Made by a program: the position numbers and the translations under genes. DNA of 64,000 bases from Portulaca oleracea (lineage: Eukaryota; Streptophyta; Magnoliopsida; Caryophyllales; Portulacaceae): positions 5,242,754 through 5,306,753 of the forward strand of contig CM055892.1 in NCBI GenBank assembly GCA_029582165.1. The letters are read 5' to 3'. This document shows, piece after piece, positions 9,781 to 20,352 of this stretch. Position 1 is the stretch's first letter, and each line of letters starts with the position of its first letter. Below the pieces are notes generated by a model. That model saw nothing but the letters and a program-made list of their open reading frames with translations, searched no databases and was not told the DNA's origin.

Positions 9781-11522
9781 GGTAATGAAGAGATAACAGA
9801 GAGAGGAAAGAGAAGAATCCAACCAAATATTGCCTTATATTTTGCTTGATCTTACAGTCCAAATCTCACACAATCCTCCTCATTCTCTCTCCACTCTGCC
9901 AAACCCCTCCTTCTCACTATTATAAAACCCCTCATCCATCCCAAATCAGTCCAAGAACATCACCATACCAAACATTCCCTTCTAACACAAAAAGAATTAC
10001 ATTAAAAATAGAAGAAAAGAATTGTAAAGGAGGTTTTTGTTCTCAAGTATCCAAGGAATCTCTTCCATCCACTCTAGTCACTCTCAAAGATGTCTTTTTC
10101 TTTCAAACGTTCCATCCTTCATGTTAGATTAAGTAAACAAGCACAAGAATTGCACTAAAAACCTGGAAATGGCTAAAAACGACTTTAAACGACACCCTTT
10201 TTCTCTAAATCCGAATTTTATGTTTTTACTCTAATTATAGGTGTTAAAATGGTGTTAAAAACTTGAAAAAATGTCCATTAAAAACCTCATTAGAATTGGC
10301 TAGCATAGATGTCATAAGATAAGTTGTTCTTGCTTAAACAACCAATGAAGTTCCTGGATTTTTCGAACTTAAAATAACACCAAGATAAAAACATATCTTA
10401 GAAAACTTTCTACGTGAAAGTTGTAGCCTAATATGTCTAGAAACCCACTGAAAAATTCGTTTGACAAAAAAAATTATAAGGGCAGTGAGTTATAGAGCAA
10501 AATCAAGATCATTTCCAGATTCGCATCTATTCTGACATAGGTTCGGTTTTTGTAAAAACTGAATTAATTGGAAAATTTTAAAAATAAACTACAAATATGG
10601 GGTTAAACTAGACTCATAAATAGAACTTTTCCAATTTGACTCACCTTAAAAGCTTTTGTATAAAAGGAGAACGAAAATAAATAAAATGGGGCCAAAAATG
10701 ATTTTTTTCTGTAGAAAAAGGAGTTTAGCACCAAATTTGGAAATTTGAAGGTTTTTGATGAGTTCTTCATGTTTCAAATAGAAAAGCACCAGTAAAAAAG
10801 TTATAAGATCAAAGAGTTAATTATTTGTCAAAAGTAGCTTTATTCGAAATTAAAAGTAAGTTGTCTTTTAACTACACCTTGTTAGAACCCAAGCTAAAAG
10901 TAAGTTGTCTTTTAACTACACCTTGTTAGAATCATTTCTTTAAAAATTTCAACAATAAAAAAAAGATAAAAGTGACTAAAATGAAAAGCTAATGAAAGCT
11001 TTTTATGTAGGATTATGGTTCTAAGTATAGTTAAATACTCTAATTTTCAGGATACCCAAAAACACCAAGGATGTTAAGGTATGGAGATTTAGATTTTCAG
11101 CCCCAAATGGATGTGTGTTAAATGCCTAAGAGAGGGCCATAAGGGCTGAAAATTATTATATTTCTGCAACGTTTTATTCAGTTAATTATTTGCATGGTTA
11201 TATGACAAAAAGTTATATAATTCTAAGTTTACGATGCTACTTATAATGCTACTTTAAGATACTTAAGATTTAAGTTTAGGATGCTACTTTATGATGTAAC
11301 CTCAAGATGTTAAGTTGTTATAACAAGTCCTATGGAGATGCTCATGGCTCTAACTAACGATTAAAGTTATAATACATGTTCTATGTGTTCATTGCATCAT
11401 CTAGCATTTCATGCATTCAGGGCATGCATGTAGTAAGATGATCTTGAATCATCTTCAATAACTCCCCTTGGGTATATGGTTCTTTAAGTTCTACCGAGCA
11501 AGAGTGATGGTCTATAAGGGAC
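9781..11522. other. Gene-poor interval with a promoter-like stretch
   Basis: No convincing gene. At about 9918-9930 a TATAAAACCCC box follows a CT-rich run and precedes a purine-rich leader-like segment, which could be a promoter or part of an unrecognised LTR. The rest is AT-rich with no long ORF. A 44-bp direct repeat lies at 10852-10932, annotated separately. Confidence 0.4.
10852..10932. repeat. Two-copy 44-bp-period tandem repeat
   Basis: The 37-bp block beginning AAAAGTAAGTTGTCTTTTAA is present at 10852 and again at 10896, with a few unrelated bases between the copies. The two copies are identical by eye, which implies a recent local duplication. Confidence 0.85.
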
Positions 11523-11705
11523 ACTCATTTTATGGTTCTTCTATGGTCCTTTTATGACTTCTCTATGGATCTTTTATGATCCTTTTATGATCTTTCTATA
11601 TTTCTTTTATGATCCCTCTATGGTTCCTCCATGATCTTTCTATAGTTCTTATATGGTTCATCTATGGTTCATTTATGAAACTTCTATGGTTCTTTTATGA
11701 CTCTC
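11523..11705. repeat. Degenerate minisatellite (TTCTATGGTTC / TTTTATGATC units)
   Basis: About 180 bp made of short units alternating CTATGGTTC, TTTTATGATC and variants. The unit is about 10-11 bp. Non-coding. It lies just upstream of the gypsy A insertion. Confidence 0.75.
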
Positions 11706-11842
11706 CAAGTCCCATGGGCAGTATGACAAAGTATGATAAGTGATACCACTAAGTCCCGTATGCATCATGATTTATGGTATGAGGATTCTCACTATGAAAT
11801 CATATAGGAGCATCATGGACATCCAAGTGCTTGGCCAAGTCG

Positions 11843-12698
11843 TGATGTATATTTGGTCCCAAATACACATCATGGGAACCAAATACTCACTTATATGGAG
11901 GAAGAGCTTCAATCACTCACATCACTCTCAACTTTGGATGATTTCATCAAGTGCAATCGGATACTTTGCCCTATATCTCAAGAACCATAAAGCTATTGAA
12001 GAAGACACCCTAGAGCCGAATGTTCTACATCAAAAGAGATTTAAAATGGTTTTTGAATCTTGAAGTTTGGAGAAGAAACGAGCAAGTTATCAATATTTCT
12101 TTCTAGCTATGTACTTTTTAGTGTATTATGATGTCATGTTTGTAATAGATGATGTAAGCTAGGAGGTCATTATATTCTTGATTGTACATGCCTAAGGGGG
12201 TCCTCTATTACTATAAATAGACCCCTTGGGAGGCCCTTGTAATCACTTCATATTCAATATCAATCAAATACAAATTAAAACACATGTGTTGTTTTTCTCT
12301 CTAGTTTCAAAACTAGAATTGTGGTTCTCTTGAGGGAGGAATACGTCATCTCTACTTCTATTCTAGGGTTGGCATCCTTAGATGGTGAAAGGTAGAATTG
12401 GAGGAAGCATTGGAGTGGTGTGCCTATATCTCCATTGAAGAATCCAAAGCCATTATGTTCATTCTATCATTAGTGAGTTTCATTCTTGTTTCGTTTGATC
12501 TTTGTTTTTTCATCTACATTGTTTCAATCACAATATCATTCGAATCTCATCCCAAACATCCAAGAAACTTACGTTTCATTCATCCATTCATTCATCCCAT
12601 TCATCCATTCATTCGTTCATTCATCCATTCTTAAAGAACCACTTAAAGATCCTAGTCTTGTTGTGTGATTTGATCACTTTTGATCCTATCATACATCA
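11843..12698 (+). repeat. 5' LTR of gypsy A
   Basis: Begins TGATGTATATTTGGTCCC and ends ATACATCA, paired with 16673-17529. The first 30 bases form a hairpin (TGATGT...ACATCA). A TATA box, CTATAAATAG, is at 12211-12220. A CATTCATTCATC-type tetranucleotide tract covers about 12575-12632 and explains the repetitive Ile-His-Ser ORFs seen there. Confidence 0.93.
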
Positions 12699-12702
12699 AA
12701 AT

Positions 12703-12714
12703 TGGTATCAGAGC
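12703..12714 (+). other. Primer-binding site of gypsy A (initiator tRNA-Met)
   Basis: TGGTATCAGAGC, four bases after the 5' LTR, is complementary to the 3' end of plant initiator tRNA-Met, the commonest primer for plant LTR elements. Confidence 0.92.
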
Positions 12715-12925
12715 CTAGGAGATTGATTCTTGTGGTTCTTGTTTCCATCTTTTACAATCTTTCCATCACAAATCCATCCCCCACCATTCCCATTTCACGT
12801 TTCCCACAAAAACTCTACAAAGAACCCCTAAACCCAAACACAATCTAGCCTAAACACATTCCATTTCTCATCCCTACACCCTAGCCCCAAAACCGCGAGT
12901 TTCTTTTGATCTTTTTGTATCAAGA

Positions 12926-13895
12926 TTGATGGCTAGTGGAAGTACTCCAACGGATCCACCCACAAATTCCGAAGATGATATAGAATTGATGAAGCAAAAG
13001 ATCGTTTACCTCACCGACCAATTAAAGAAGTATATGCATCTTCAACATAGAGAGATGCGTGATGATTTTTATGTTGGGAAACCCCAAGTTGATGAGGAGG
13101 ACGCACAAAGTGAAAGAAGTGGACATCAAAGAAGTGAAGAACGATTTGATTTCAAAGTGGAGATTCCGGAGTTTGTTGGTAATCTTGATCCTGAAAACTT
13201 TCTAGATTGGATGCAAACTATTGAACGTGTCTTTGATCTTAAAGAAGTTCATGATGAAAAGAAAGTGAAGTATGTGGCCCTAAAGTTGTGCAAACATGCG
13301 TCCATTTGGTGGACAAACTTACAAAAGAAGAGGCAAGCTAAGGGCAAGGACAAGATTAAGACATGGAGTAAGATAAAAAGCAAGTTGCAAGGAAAGTTTC
13401 TACCACCAAGTTATCTCCAAAATAACTACTACAAATTGCAACGTTTGGTTCAAGGAAGTAGAAGTGTGGGGGAGTACACCAAACAGTTTGAGCACCTACT
13501 TTGGCGTTGTGATCTCCAAGAGAATGAACCACAAACTTTGGTACGTTACTTGTTTGGTCTTAATGATTGGATTCGTAATATAGTTGAGTTACATTCTTAC
13601 CAATCTTTGGATGAATTGAGTTCTTTGGCCTTAAAAGTAGAAAGGCAAAGAAAAGAAAGAGCAAAAGAGACCATAACAAAGTACCAAACATCTTACAAAC
13701 CATCCTAACCTACACGTCCATACACTCCACAACAAAAACCTTCATTTCCCACAAAACAACCCTACAACAAAGCACCCCAAAGTCAGCCCCCATCCGTCCC
13801 TAAACCCCACGTCCAAGAACCCAAATCATTAGCCCCAAGGAGATGTTTTCGTTGCCAAGGATTAGGTCACTATGCCTCGGAGTGTCCTAACGAAA
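12926..13895 (+). pseudogene. Gag of gypsy A, with internal stop before the zinc knuckle
   Basis: The ATG at 12926 opens a 260-codon frame. A retrotransposon Gag domain (FLDWMQTIERVFDL, then HASIWWTNLQ and VGEYTKQFEHLLWRCDL) runs about residues 80-245. A TAA at 13706-13708 stops it. The same frame continues and encodes a CX2CX4HX4C knuckle (CFRCQGLGHYASEC) at about 13844-13886. In an intact relative Gag and Pol would be one continuous frame. N-terminal residues 18-45 are charged and probably helical. Non-functional as written unless read through. Confidence 0.88.
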
Positions 13896-13906
13896 GAGTA
13901 GTATCT

Positions 13907-15403
13907 TTGGTTGAATATCAAAGTGCTTTATATGTTGAGCTGGAGTATAATGAAAGTGAGAATGAAGAGGAGGTTAATGATACCATTGGCGTAAAAGAGG
14001 AGGAAGCGACCCCAACAATTGAGCATTCACGTCTCCAACCTCTTTTGGAACGTTTCAAACATTTGTTCCTAAAAGAGATGCCCAAAGGATTGCCACCAAG
14101 AAGAGAGATTGAGCACAAAATTGATCTAGTTCCGGGTTCAATGCTCCCCAACAAACCGGCCTACCGAATGAATCCAAAGGATGCACAAGAAGTACAAAGG
14201 CAAGTAGATGGTCTTTTGTCCAAAGGCTTAGTACGTGAAAGTATGATTCCATGTGTCGTTCCCGTTTTGCTTGTACCATAGAAAGATGGATCTCAACGAA
14301 TGTGTATGGATTTTCGAGCCATAAACAAAATCACAATCAAGTATAGGTTTCCAATACCTTGACTTGAAGATCTACTTGATGAATTATATGGGAGTGTCGT
14401 GTTCTCTAAAGTTGATTTGAGAAGTGGGTATCATCAAATTCGCATTCATGAAGGAGATGAGTGGAAAACGGCATTCAAAATGAAAGAAGGCTTGTATGAA
14501 TGGCTTGTAATGCCATTTGGCCTCACTAATGCACCATCTACTTTTATGCGTCTTATGAATCATGTATTAAAGCCTCTTATTGGCAAGTGTGTAGTAGTTT
14601 ACTTTGATGATATTCTTGTGTATAGTAGAAGTGAAAGAGAGCATGTGAAACATCTAGAGTTGGTTATGTACATTTTGGAGAAGGAGCAACTCTATGCCAA
14701 CATGGAGAAGTGTCACTTTTTCTCACCCAAGGTCGTGTTCCTTGGATATGTTCTTTCAAGAGAAGGCATACAAGTTGATAAGGAGAAGGTGAAAGCTATT
14801 CAAGAGTGGCCTACACCAACATCTATTCATGAGGTACGGAGTTTCGATGGTTTAGCATCATTTTATAGAAGATTCATAAGGAATTTTAGCTCCATTCTTG
14901 CACCTATGACCGAATTGTTGAAAAAGAAAGAGTTTTCATGGAGTAAGGGTGCAAACGAAGCATTCGAGTTGATTAAGGAGAAATTATGCCATGCACCTAT
15001 TATTGATTTACCTTGTTTTGACAAAGTCTTTGAATTTGAAGTTGATGCAAGTGGAGTTGGAATTGGAGCCGTTCTATCTCAAGAAGGTCGTCCAATTGCT
15101 TTCTTTAGTGAGAAGTTGAATGAAGCCAAGAGGAAGTATAGTACATATGATAAAGAGTTCTATGCAATTATAAGAGCTCTTGAGCATTGGCGACATTATC
15201 TTCTAAGTGGTGAATTCATTCTACATAGTGATCATGAAGCTCTCAAGTTCATCCAAGGGCAACATAAGCTTAAGGCAAGACATGCCAAATGGGTTGAGTA
15301 CATGCAAGCATTTCATTTCATGATAAAGCATAAGGCGGGACATCTTAACAAAGGAGCGGATGCTTTATCTAGGAGGTACTTACTCGATCACTCATATTCT
15401 TGA
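13907..15403 (+). pseudogene. Reverse transcriptase and RNase H of gypsy A, interrupted
   Basis: In the Gag frame, the reverse transcriptase N-terminal region (KEMPKGLPPRREIEHKI) starts about 14070. Stops occur at 14279-14281 (after VPVLLVP) and near 14360 (RFPIP, stop, LEDLLDEL). From 14399 a 334-codon stretch is open: [23 protein letters not shown] and the catalytic [10 protein letters not shown] at 14600-14629. RNase H follows, with [16 protein letters not shown] near 15038 and [10 protein letters not shown] near 15225. It ends at a stop (15403) caused by a frameshift near 15385 relative to the integrase. No D-T/S-G protease motif occurs between the zinc knuckle and this domain; only about 45 codons separate them. 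Confidence 0.9.
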
Positions 15404-16811
15404 TTCAAGAATCCTTGGTTTTGAACATATTAAAGGGTTATATGATAATGATGAAGATTTCAAGGAGGTTTATGAGCTTTGCAAGAAGCATCCCCACCAA
15501 CTCTTTCATATTGAGCATGGATTTCTTTTCAAGGGAAATCAACTACGCATTCCAAAGAGTAGCATTCGTGAGTTGTTGATTATGGAAGTCCATGGAGGAT
15601 CATTGGCGGGTCATTTTGGCATTGAGAAAACTTATTTGATGATGAAAGAGCATTACTTTTGGCCTAGCATGATCAAAGATGTTGAGCATATGATTAAGAG
15701 GTGTAATACTTGCAATATTTCAAAAGCTCATGCGTTACCACAAGGCTTGTACACTCCTTTGCCTATTCCACATAGTCCATGGGAAGATGTGAGTTTAGAC
15801 TTCATTGTGGGTCTACCAAGAACTCAAAGAGGCAAGGATTCAATCATGGTTGTCGTTGATAGGTTTTCAAAGATAACACACTTTATTCCATGCCATACAA
15901 CCTATGATGCTACTAAAGTTGCAAATTTATACTTTGAAGAAGTAGTGAAGTTACATGGTATCCCAAAGACCATGGTGAGTGATAGAGATTCAAAGTTCCT
16001 TAGTCATTTTTGGCTAACATTGTGGAAGAAGCTTGGTACAAAATTGAAGTTTAGCACCGCATGTCATCCACAAACGGAAGGACAAACAGAAGTTACAAAT
16101 CGTACTTTGGGAGCTTTACTTCGAGCATTGGTTAGTAAAGACAAGAAAGGGTGGGATACTCTTCTATGTCATGCTGAATTTGCCTTCAATAGAAGTCCAA
16201 GCAAAGCCACGGGTTTGTCACCATTTCAAGTGGTTTATGGAAGGAATCCTCTCCAACTTATGGATCTTACACCTATTTCTACCTCAACAAAGTTTAGCTT
16301 TGAAGCTAACAAAAGGGTGGAATAGATTAAGAAGCTACATGAGGAAGTTCGTGAGAAAATCTTGAAGTATACACAAGATGTGGCAAGTAGAGTGAATAGA
16401 ACAAGGAAGAAGGTTGTATTTGAACCGGGAGATCTTGTTTGGATTCACTTGAAGAAAGAAAGATTTCCTTCTAAAAGGAAAGGGAAGCTAGCACCTAGAG
16501 GTGATGGTCCTTATGAAGTTTTGGAAAGGATTGATGATAATGCTCACAAATTACAACTTGGTGAAGATTATGAAGGTAGTTGTACCTTTAATGTGAGTGA
16601 TCTTAAGCCATATTATGGAGGAGAAGAAGAACTTCCTAGTTTGAGGACAAACTCTTCTCAACTAGGGGGGAATGATGTATATTTGGTCCCAAATACACAT
16701 CATGGGAACCAAATACTGACTTATATGGAGGAACAGCTTCAATCACTCACGTCACTCTCAACTTTGGATGATTTCATCAAGTGCAATCGGATACTTTGCT
16801 CTATATCTTAA
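15390..16811 (+). pseudogene. Integrase of gypsy A, one internal stop
   Basis: After the frameshift the new frame reads [17 protein letters not shown], then an HHCC zinc finger (GHFGIEKTYLMMKEHYFW...RCNTCN, about 15608-15715). The catalytic core follows: DFIVGLPRTQRGKDSIMVVV, VSDRDSKF and HPQTEGQTEVTNRTL, giving the D, D and E of the family. A TAG at 16323-16325 interrupts the C-terminal region. The same frame then continues with FEPGDLVWIHL and APRGDGPYEVLERI, a GPY/F-type module. No chromodomain is visible before the stop at 16811. The distal codons run into the 3' LTR. Confidence 0.9.
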
Positions 16812-17529
16812 GAACCATAAAGCTATTGAAGAAGACACCCTAGAGCCGAATGTTCTACATCAAAAAAGCTTTCCAATGGTTTTTGAATCTTGAAGTTTGG
16901 AGAAGAAACGAGCAAGTTATCAATGTTTCTTTCTAGCTATGTACTTTTTAGTCTATTATGATGTCATGTTTATAATAGATGATGTAAGCTAAGAGGTCAT
17001 TATATTCTTGATTTTACACGCCTAAGGGGGTCCTCTATTACTATAAATAGACCCCTTAGGAGGCCCTTGTAATCACTTCATACTCAATATCAATCAAATA
17101 CAAATCAAAACATATGTGTTGTTTTTCTCTCTAGTTTCAAAACAAGAATTGTAGTTCTCTTGAGGGAGGAATACGTCATCTCTACTTCTATTCTAGGGTT
17201 GGCATCCTTAGATGGTGAAAGGTAGAATTGGAGGAACCATTTGAGTGGTGTGCCTATATCTCCATTGAAGAATCCAAAGCCATTATCGTTCATTCTATCA
17301 TTAGTGAGTTTCATTCTTGTTTTGTTTGATCTTTGTTTTTTCATCTACATTGTTTCAATCACAATATCATTCGAATCTCATCCCAAACATCCAAGAAACT
17401 TACGTTTCATTCATCCATTCATTCGTTCCATTCATCCATTCATTCGTTCATTCATTCATTCTTAAAGAACCACTTAAAGATCCTAGTCTTGTTGTGTGAT
17501 TTGATCACTTTTAATCCTATCATACATCA
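16673..17529 (+). repeat. 3' LTR of gypsy A
   Basis: Near-copy of 11843-12698, with roughly 27 differences by eye, preceded directly by the polypurine tract. TATA box CTATAAATAG at 17041-17050; the CATTCATTCATC-type tract at about 17404-17461. Confidence 0.93.
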
Positions 17530-17574
17530 AACCGTTATATGAGCATTAGGCATCTAGGTCATGGAGCATGTGCA

Positions 17575-17775
17575 CACAAGGATCATGATATTGTATATAT
17601 GCATATTTATGTATGTATGTATATTAATGAGTATGTATGTTTATGTATGGTTAAGTTTATGTATATGGATATTTATGTATGGTTATGTTTATGTGTATCT
17701 ATGTTTATGCATGTTTAGGTGTGTATATGTATGTTCATGTATGGTTGTGTACGTATATGTATGGTTAGGTATATT
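17575..17775. repeat. Minisatellite of TATGTATG / TTTATGTATGG units
   Basis: About 200 bp of purine-pyrimidine alternation built from ATGTATGT, TTTATGTATGG and GTTATGTTTATG words. The Tyr/Val/Cys-rich ORFs across it on both strands are artefacts of the repeat. Confidence 0.75.
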
Positions 17776-18045
17776 ATAATCTCCATACTTAGCTTCGGTT
17801 AATCCATGTTTATGTCCCCTCTTAGGTACCCAACCTCCCAAGGTGGCATGATGTAAGGTGATCTTCAAAGGGAGGAGGCATGGTAGCTCCGACATGTGAA
17901 TGGGAACCAATGGCTTACTTCAAGAAGATACGAATAAAGACTTAAATTAATTAAGTACATCTAACTTCTATTTCTACTATGACATGAATTCTAGTTTACT
18001 TTCCAATACTAAAGAACCTACATGTAATATGTAATGAATAGTACG
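17776..18045. other. Spacer, no recognised feature
   Basis: Unique-looking sequence between the minisatellite and the next foldback element. Nothing supported. Confidence 0.4.
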
Positions 18046-18592
18046 TTTATTGGATAACAATAATACCAATTTTGGGGTATTGACCCATAATAATACGAAG
18101 TTACGAACAATTTTGTAGGACAGTAGTAGTACCAACTACTAACTTATTTTCCAGTAATAGTACAACACTGAATTAGTAGGTTTTTGATTTAGGAGAAAGA
18201 TGATATGTCACCTAATTGTTTGAGCCAGAGGCTGCAACAAGTTGAAAAAACGTTAACTGCCACATTTTTTTGCCACTAAGCAACATTAGCCAACTTAGCA
18301 AAACAATAATGTAAAAATAAAACTTTAATTGTTTTTACTAAATTGGTCAATGCTGCTTAATTATAAAAAAGAGTGACAATCAACATTTTTTCCACTTACT
18401 CCAGCCTCCAGCTCAGACAATTAGGTGACACTTCATCTTTTCGTTGAGTCAAACACTTAACGATTCGGTGGGGTACTATTAGTAGAAAATAGGTCCATAG
18501 TTGGTACTGCTAGTGTCCAAAAAAATTGTTGGTATTATTGTCGACCAATACCCTCAAAGTTCGTATTTTTGTTATCCAATATTCCTTAATAG
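18046..18592. mobile_element. Foldback MITE, family F2, second copy
   Basis: The left end ATTGGATAACAATAATACCA with TTTTGGGGTATTG is mirrored at the right by CAATACCCTCAAAG...ATTTTTGTTATCCAATATTC. Inner words match the copy at 4245-4668 (GTACCAACTACTAACTTATTTTCC here; the reverse of AAAATAGGTCCATAGTTGGTAC). Related but diverged from the first copy. Confidence 0.68.
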
Positions 18593-19909
18593 TATTAAGT
18601 GACTAATGAGACAATACTACTTTCCCTCCCCTACTACAAATCACCTTAATAATGGACTAAAGGAGAAAGCCTAAGCTATTAGTGCATCTCCTTAGGGGTT
18701 ATGTAGTGAGGACTACCCACCTTACTCCCTAGGTAAGATAAGTCCAATTTGACCTAAGCTTAATCCATAACATGACCTTATTAAGAAATCTTTAACTTGA
18801 ACTGGATCATTACTAAAGTATTTGATGATGTATGGACTTTATGGACTCATATGGATGTTATGCACACGCATGACCTTTTATGGACAATATGAACTCAAAT
18901 AGACCATATGAACTCATGTATTAAACAGACTAAATTGGTAACCAAGACAATATGTCACATAATTTTTTAAAAAAAAGTAAGGACGCATACCCAATAAACT
19001 GCACCCCAAGACCTAGAAACCCAAACACCTGCCTACTAATACCCATATTCTTAAACCCTAAGATTTCTCACGCCCCCCCCTCTTTTGTCTTATTCTTTCT
19101 TTCATTTTCTAATTCCCTTTATCTCTCATCCTTCCTTCTCTATCTCTGTAAGGGCTTGTAAAGTTCCAGGATAAATGGTAAGTACATTAAATGTTATTTT
19201 TGATAAGTTTTTATAAATTTTAGTTTATATGATAAATGTTATTTTTGATAAGTACAGTAAGTTTCAGTACTTTTTTACAAATTACGGTAGCTATTAGTAA
19301 GTTTTTACCCTCACCAACTTACCATCAAACTTTATAGATCCTAACTGTCTGATTTTCTTCCCTGTTTTTCCTGACATCCAGAAAACCACCATAACAACCA
19401 AACTCCATATCTTTTCTCCCTCATCCCCCATCTTCTTTCATTTCCATCTCACCTCTTTTTCTTCTCTAATTAATACCTGAGAACACCTACGCATCCATTC
19501 TCCCTCTTTCATTCGAATTCTCTTTCTTCTCCAGGACAACAAGCCACTTTAGAGAAGTTTCGAGAAAGGCATCTACATCGTTCAACATTATAAGATATGA
19601 AGGTTGAGATCAATTCTTGGAGAGCAATGTATGCAAGATCAGATACAAAAGTAGAGAAGGCAGTTGAAGGAAGGGAGGTCGAGTTTTTAGGGTTTTCGGT
19701 TAAGGTTCGATTTAAAGTTTTTTTTTTTGCAACTTTAGATTAATGTGTTAGGCTCTAAGATTTTACAGGTTTAGATCTTCAAATTTCAAGTTGTAATTCT
19801 AAGATTTATTAGTAACTTTATATTTCAATCAAATTTCTGCTTCTCATTTCATTTTCGAGCTCAACAGTTGTATTAGGTTTCCTTGGTTGTAAGTTGAAAT
19901 TTTGAAGAC
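18593..19909. other. Gene-poor interval
   Basis: No gene supported. CT-rich, leader-like stretches occur at about 19065-19150 and 19430-19530, and an open purine-rich segment at about 19540-19700, but no ORF above about 70 codons and no family motif was recognised. It may contain a decayed promoter or LTR. Confidence 0.4.
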
Positions 19910-20070
19910 AAAAAATTATTTAGAGGTACCCTAACTTTTAGAGAAACTATTTTTTGGTACCTCAATTTTCAAAACTCATTTTGGGGTAGCCTTAATTTTA
20001 GTATTAGTAATTAAAAGGTGATTTTCCAGCCAAAGTCTGATTGGTTTTGTAAATTGACCAAAATACCCTT
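19910..20070. mobile_element. Single arm of an F1 foldback element
   Basis: AAAAATTATTTAGAGGTACC, then ACTATTTTTTGGTACCTCAA, AACTCATTTTGGGGT and GACCAAAATACCCTTAATTT follow the left arm of the F1 family in order. No matching right arm is visible nearby. Either the element was truncated or the LTR-like block starting near 20353 separated the arms. Confidence 0.6.
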
Positions 20071-20352
20071 AATTTTTACCGAGATAGACGATAATGCCCT
20101 TTTAGTTGCTCGCGTATACTGCCTTCACTAATTGAGTCTTGTAAACTGAAGTCTTCTCTGGTACTCTTCCTTCCATCCATCGACATTCAACTCCTTGAAT
20201 TCTCCCTCTCTTCAATTTTCTTTCTATGTGCCTGCTCTCATTAGGGTTCTCGTAGAGAAGGAGGAGAAGAGGAAAACAAACTACCCTAATATACAATAAA
20301 CCAGAACCCTAAACCCTAATTACCTCAATTACAATGAATTTCCATCCCCAAC
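20071..20352. other. Spacer with a small minus-strand ORF of doubtful meaning
   Basis: A 64-codon minus frame (20296-20102) is present but not recognised. By analogy with 8913-9780 it could be sequence captured inside the F1 element whose left arm precedes it, but no second arm supports this. Confidence 0.3.

Larger units (their letters stand above)
11843..17529 (+). mobile_element. Ty3/gypsy LTR retrotransposon 'A', full length, defective
   Basis: Two LTRs of about 856 bp bracket an internal region with PBS, Gag, reverse transcriptase, RNase H, integrase and a polypurine tract (ACTAGGGGGGAA, ending at 16672). Pol order RT-RNase H-integrase is Ty3/gypsy. LTRs differ at roughly 3% of positions by eye. 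Flanking pentamers are AGTCG and AACCG, so no exact target duplication survives. The aspartic protease normally between the zinc knuckle and reverse transcriptase is not visible. Stops and one frameshift interrupt Gag-Pol. LTR ends, PBS and repeat tracts match gypsy B at 53562-59021. Confidence 0.93.

Noticed and set aside
9846..10127. 93-codon plus-strand ORF after a TATAAAA box
   Set aside because: The start lies upstream of the TATA-like box and the peptide is low-complexity Ser/Pro/Thr-rich; no support for a gene.
12398..12726. Overlapping ORFs rich in Ile-His-Ser-Phe; the same near 17.3 kb, 53.8 kb and 58.2 kb
   Set aside because: All come from the CATTCATTC tetranucleotide tract of gypsy A and B LTRs.
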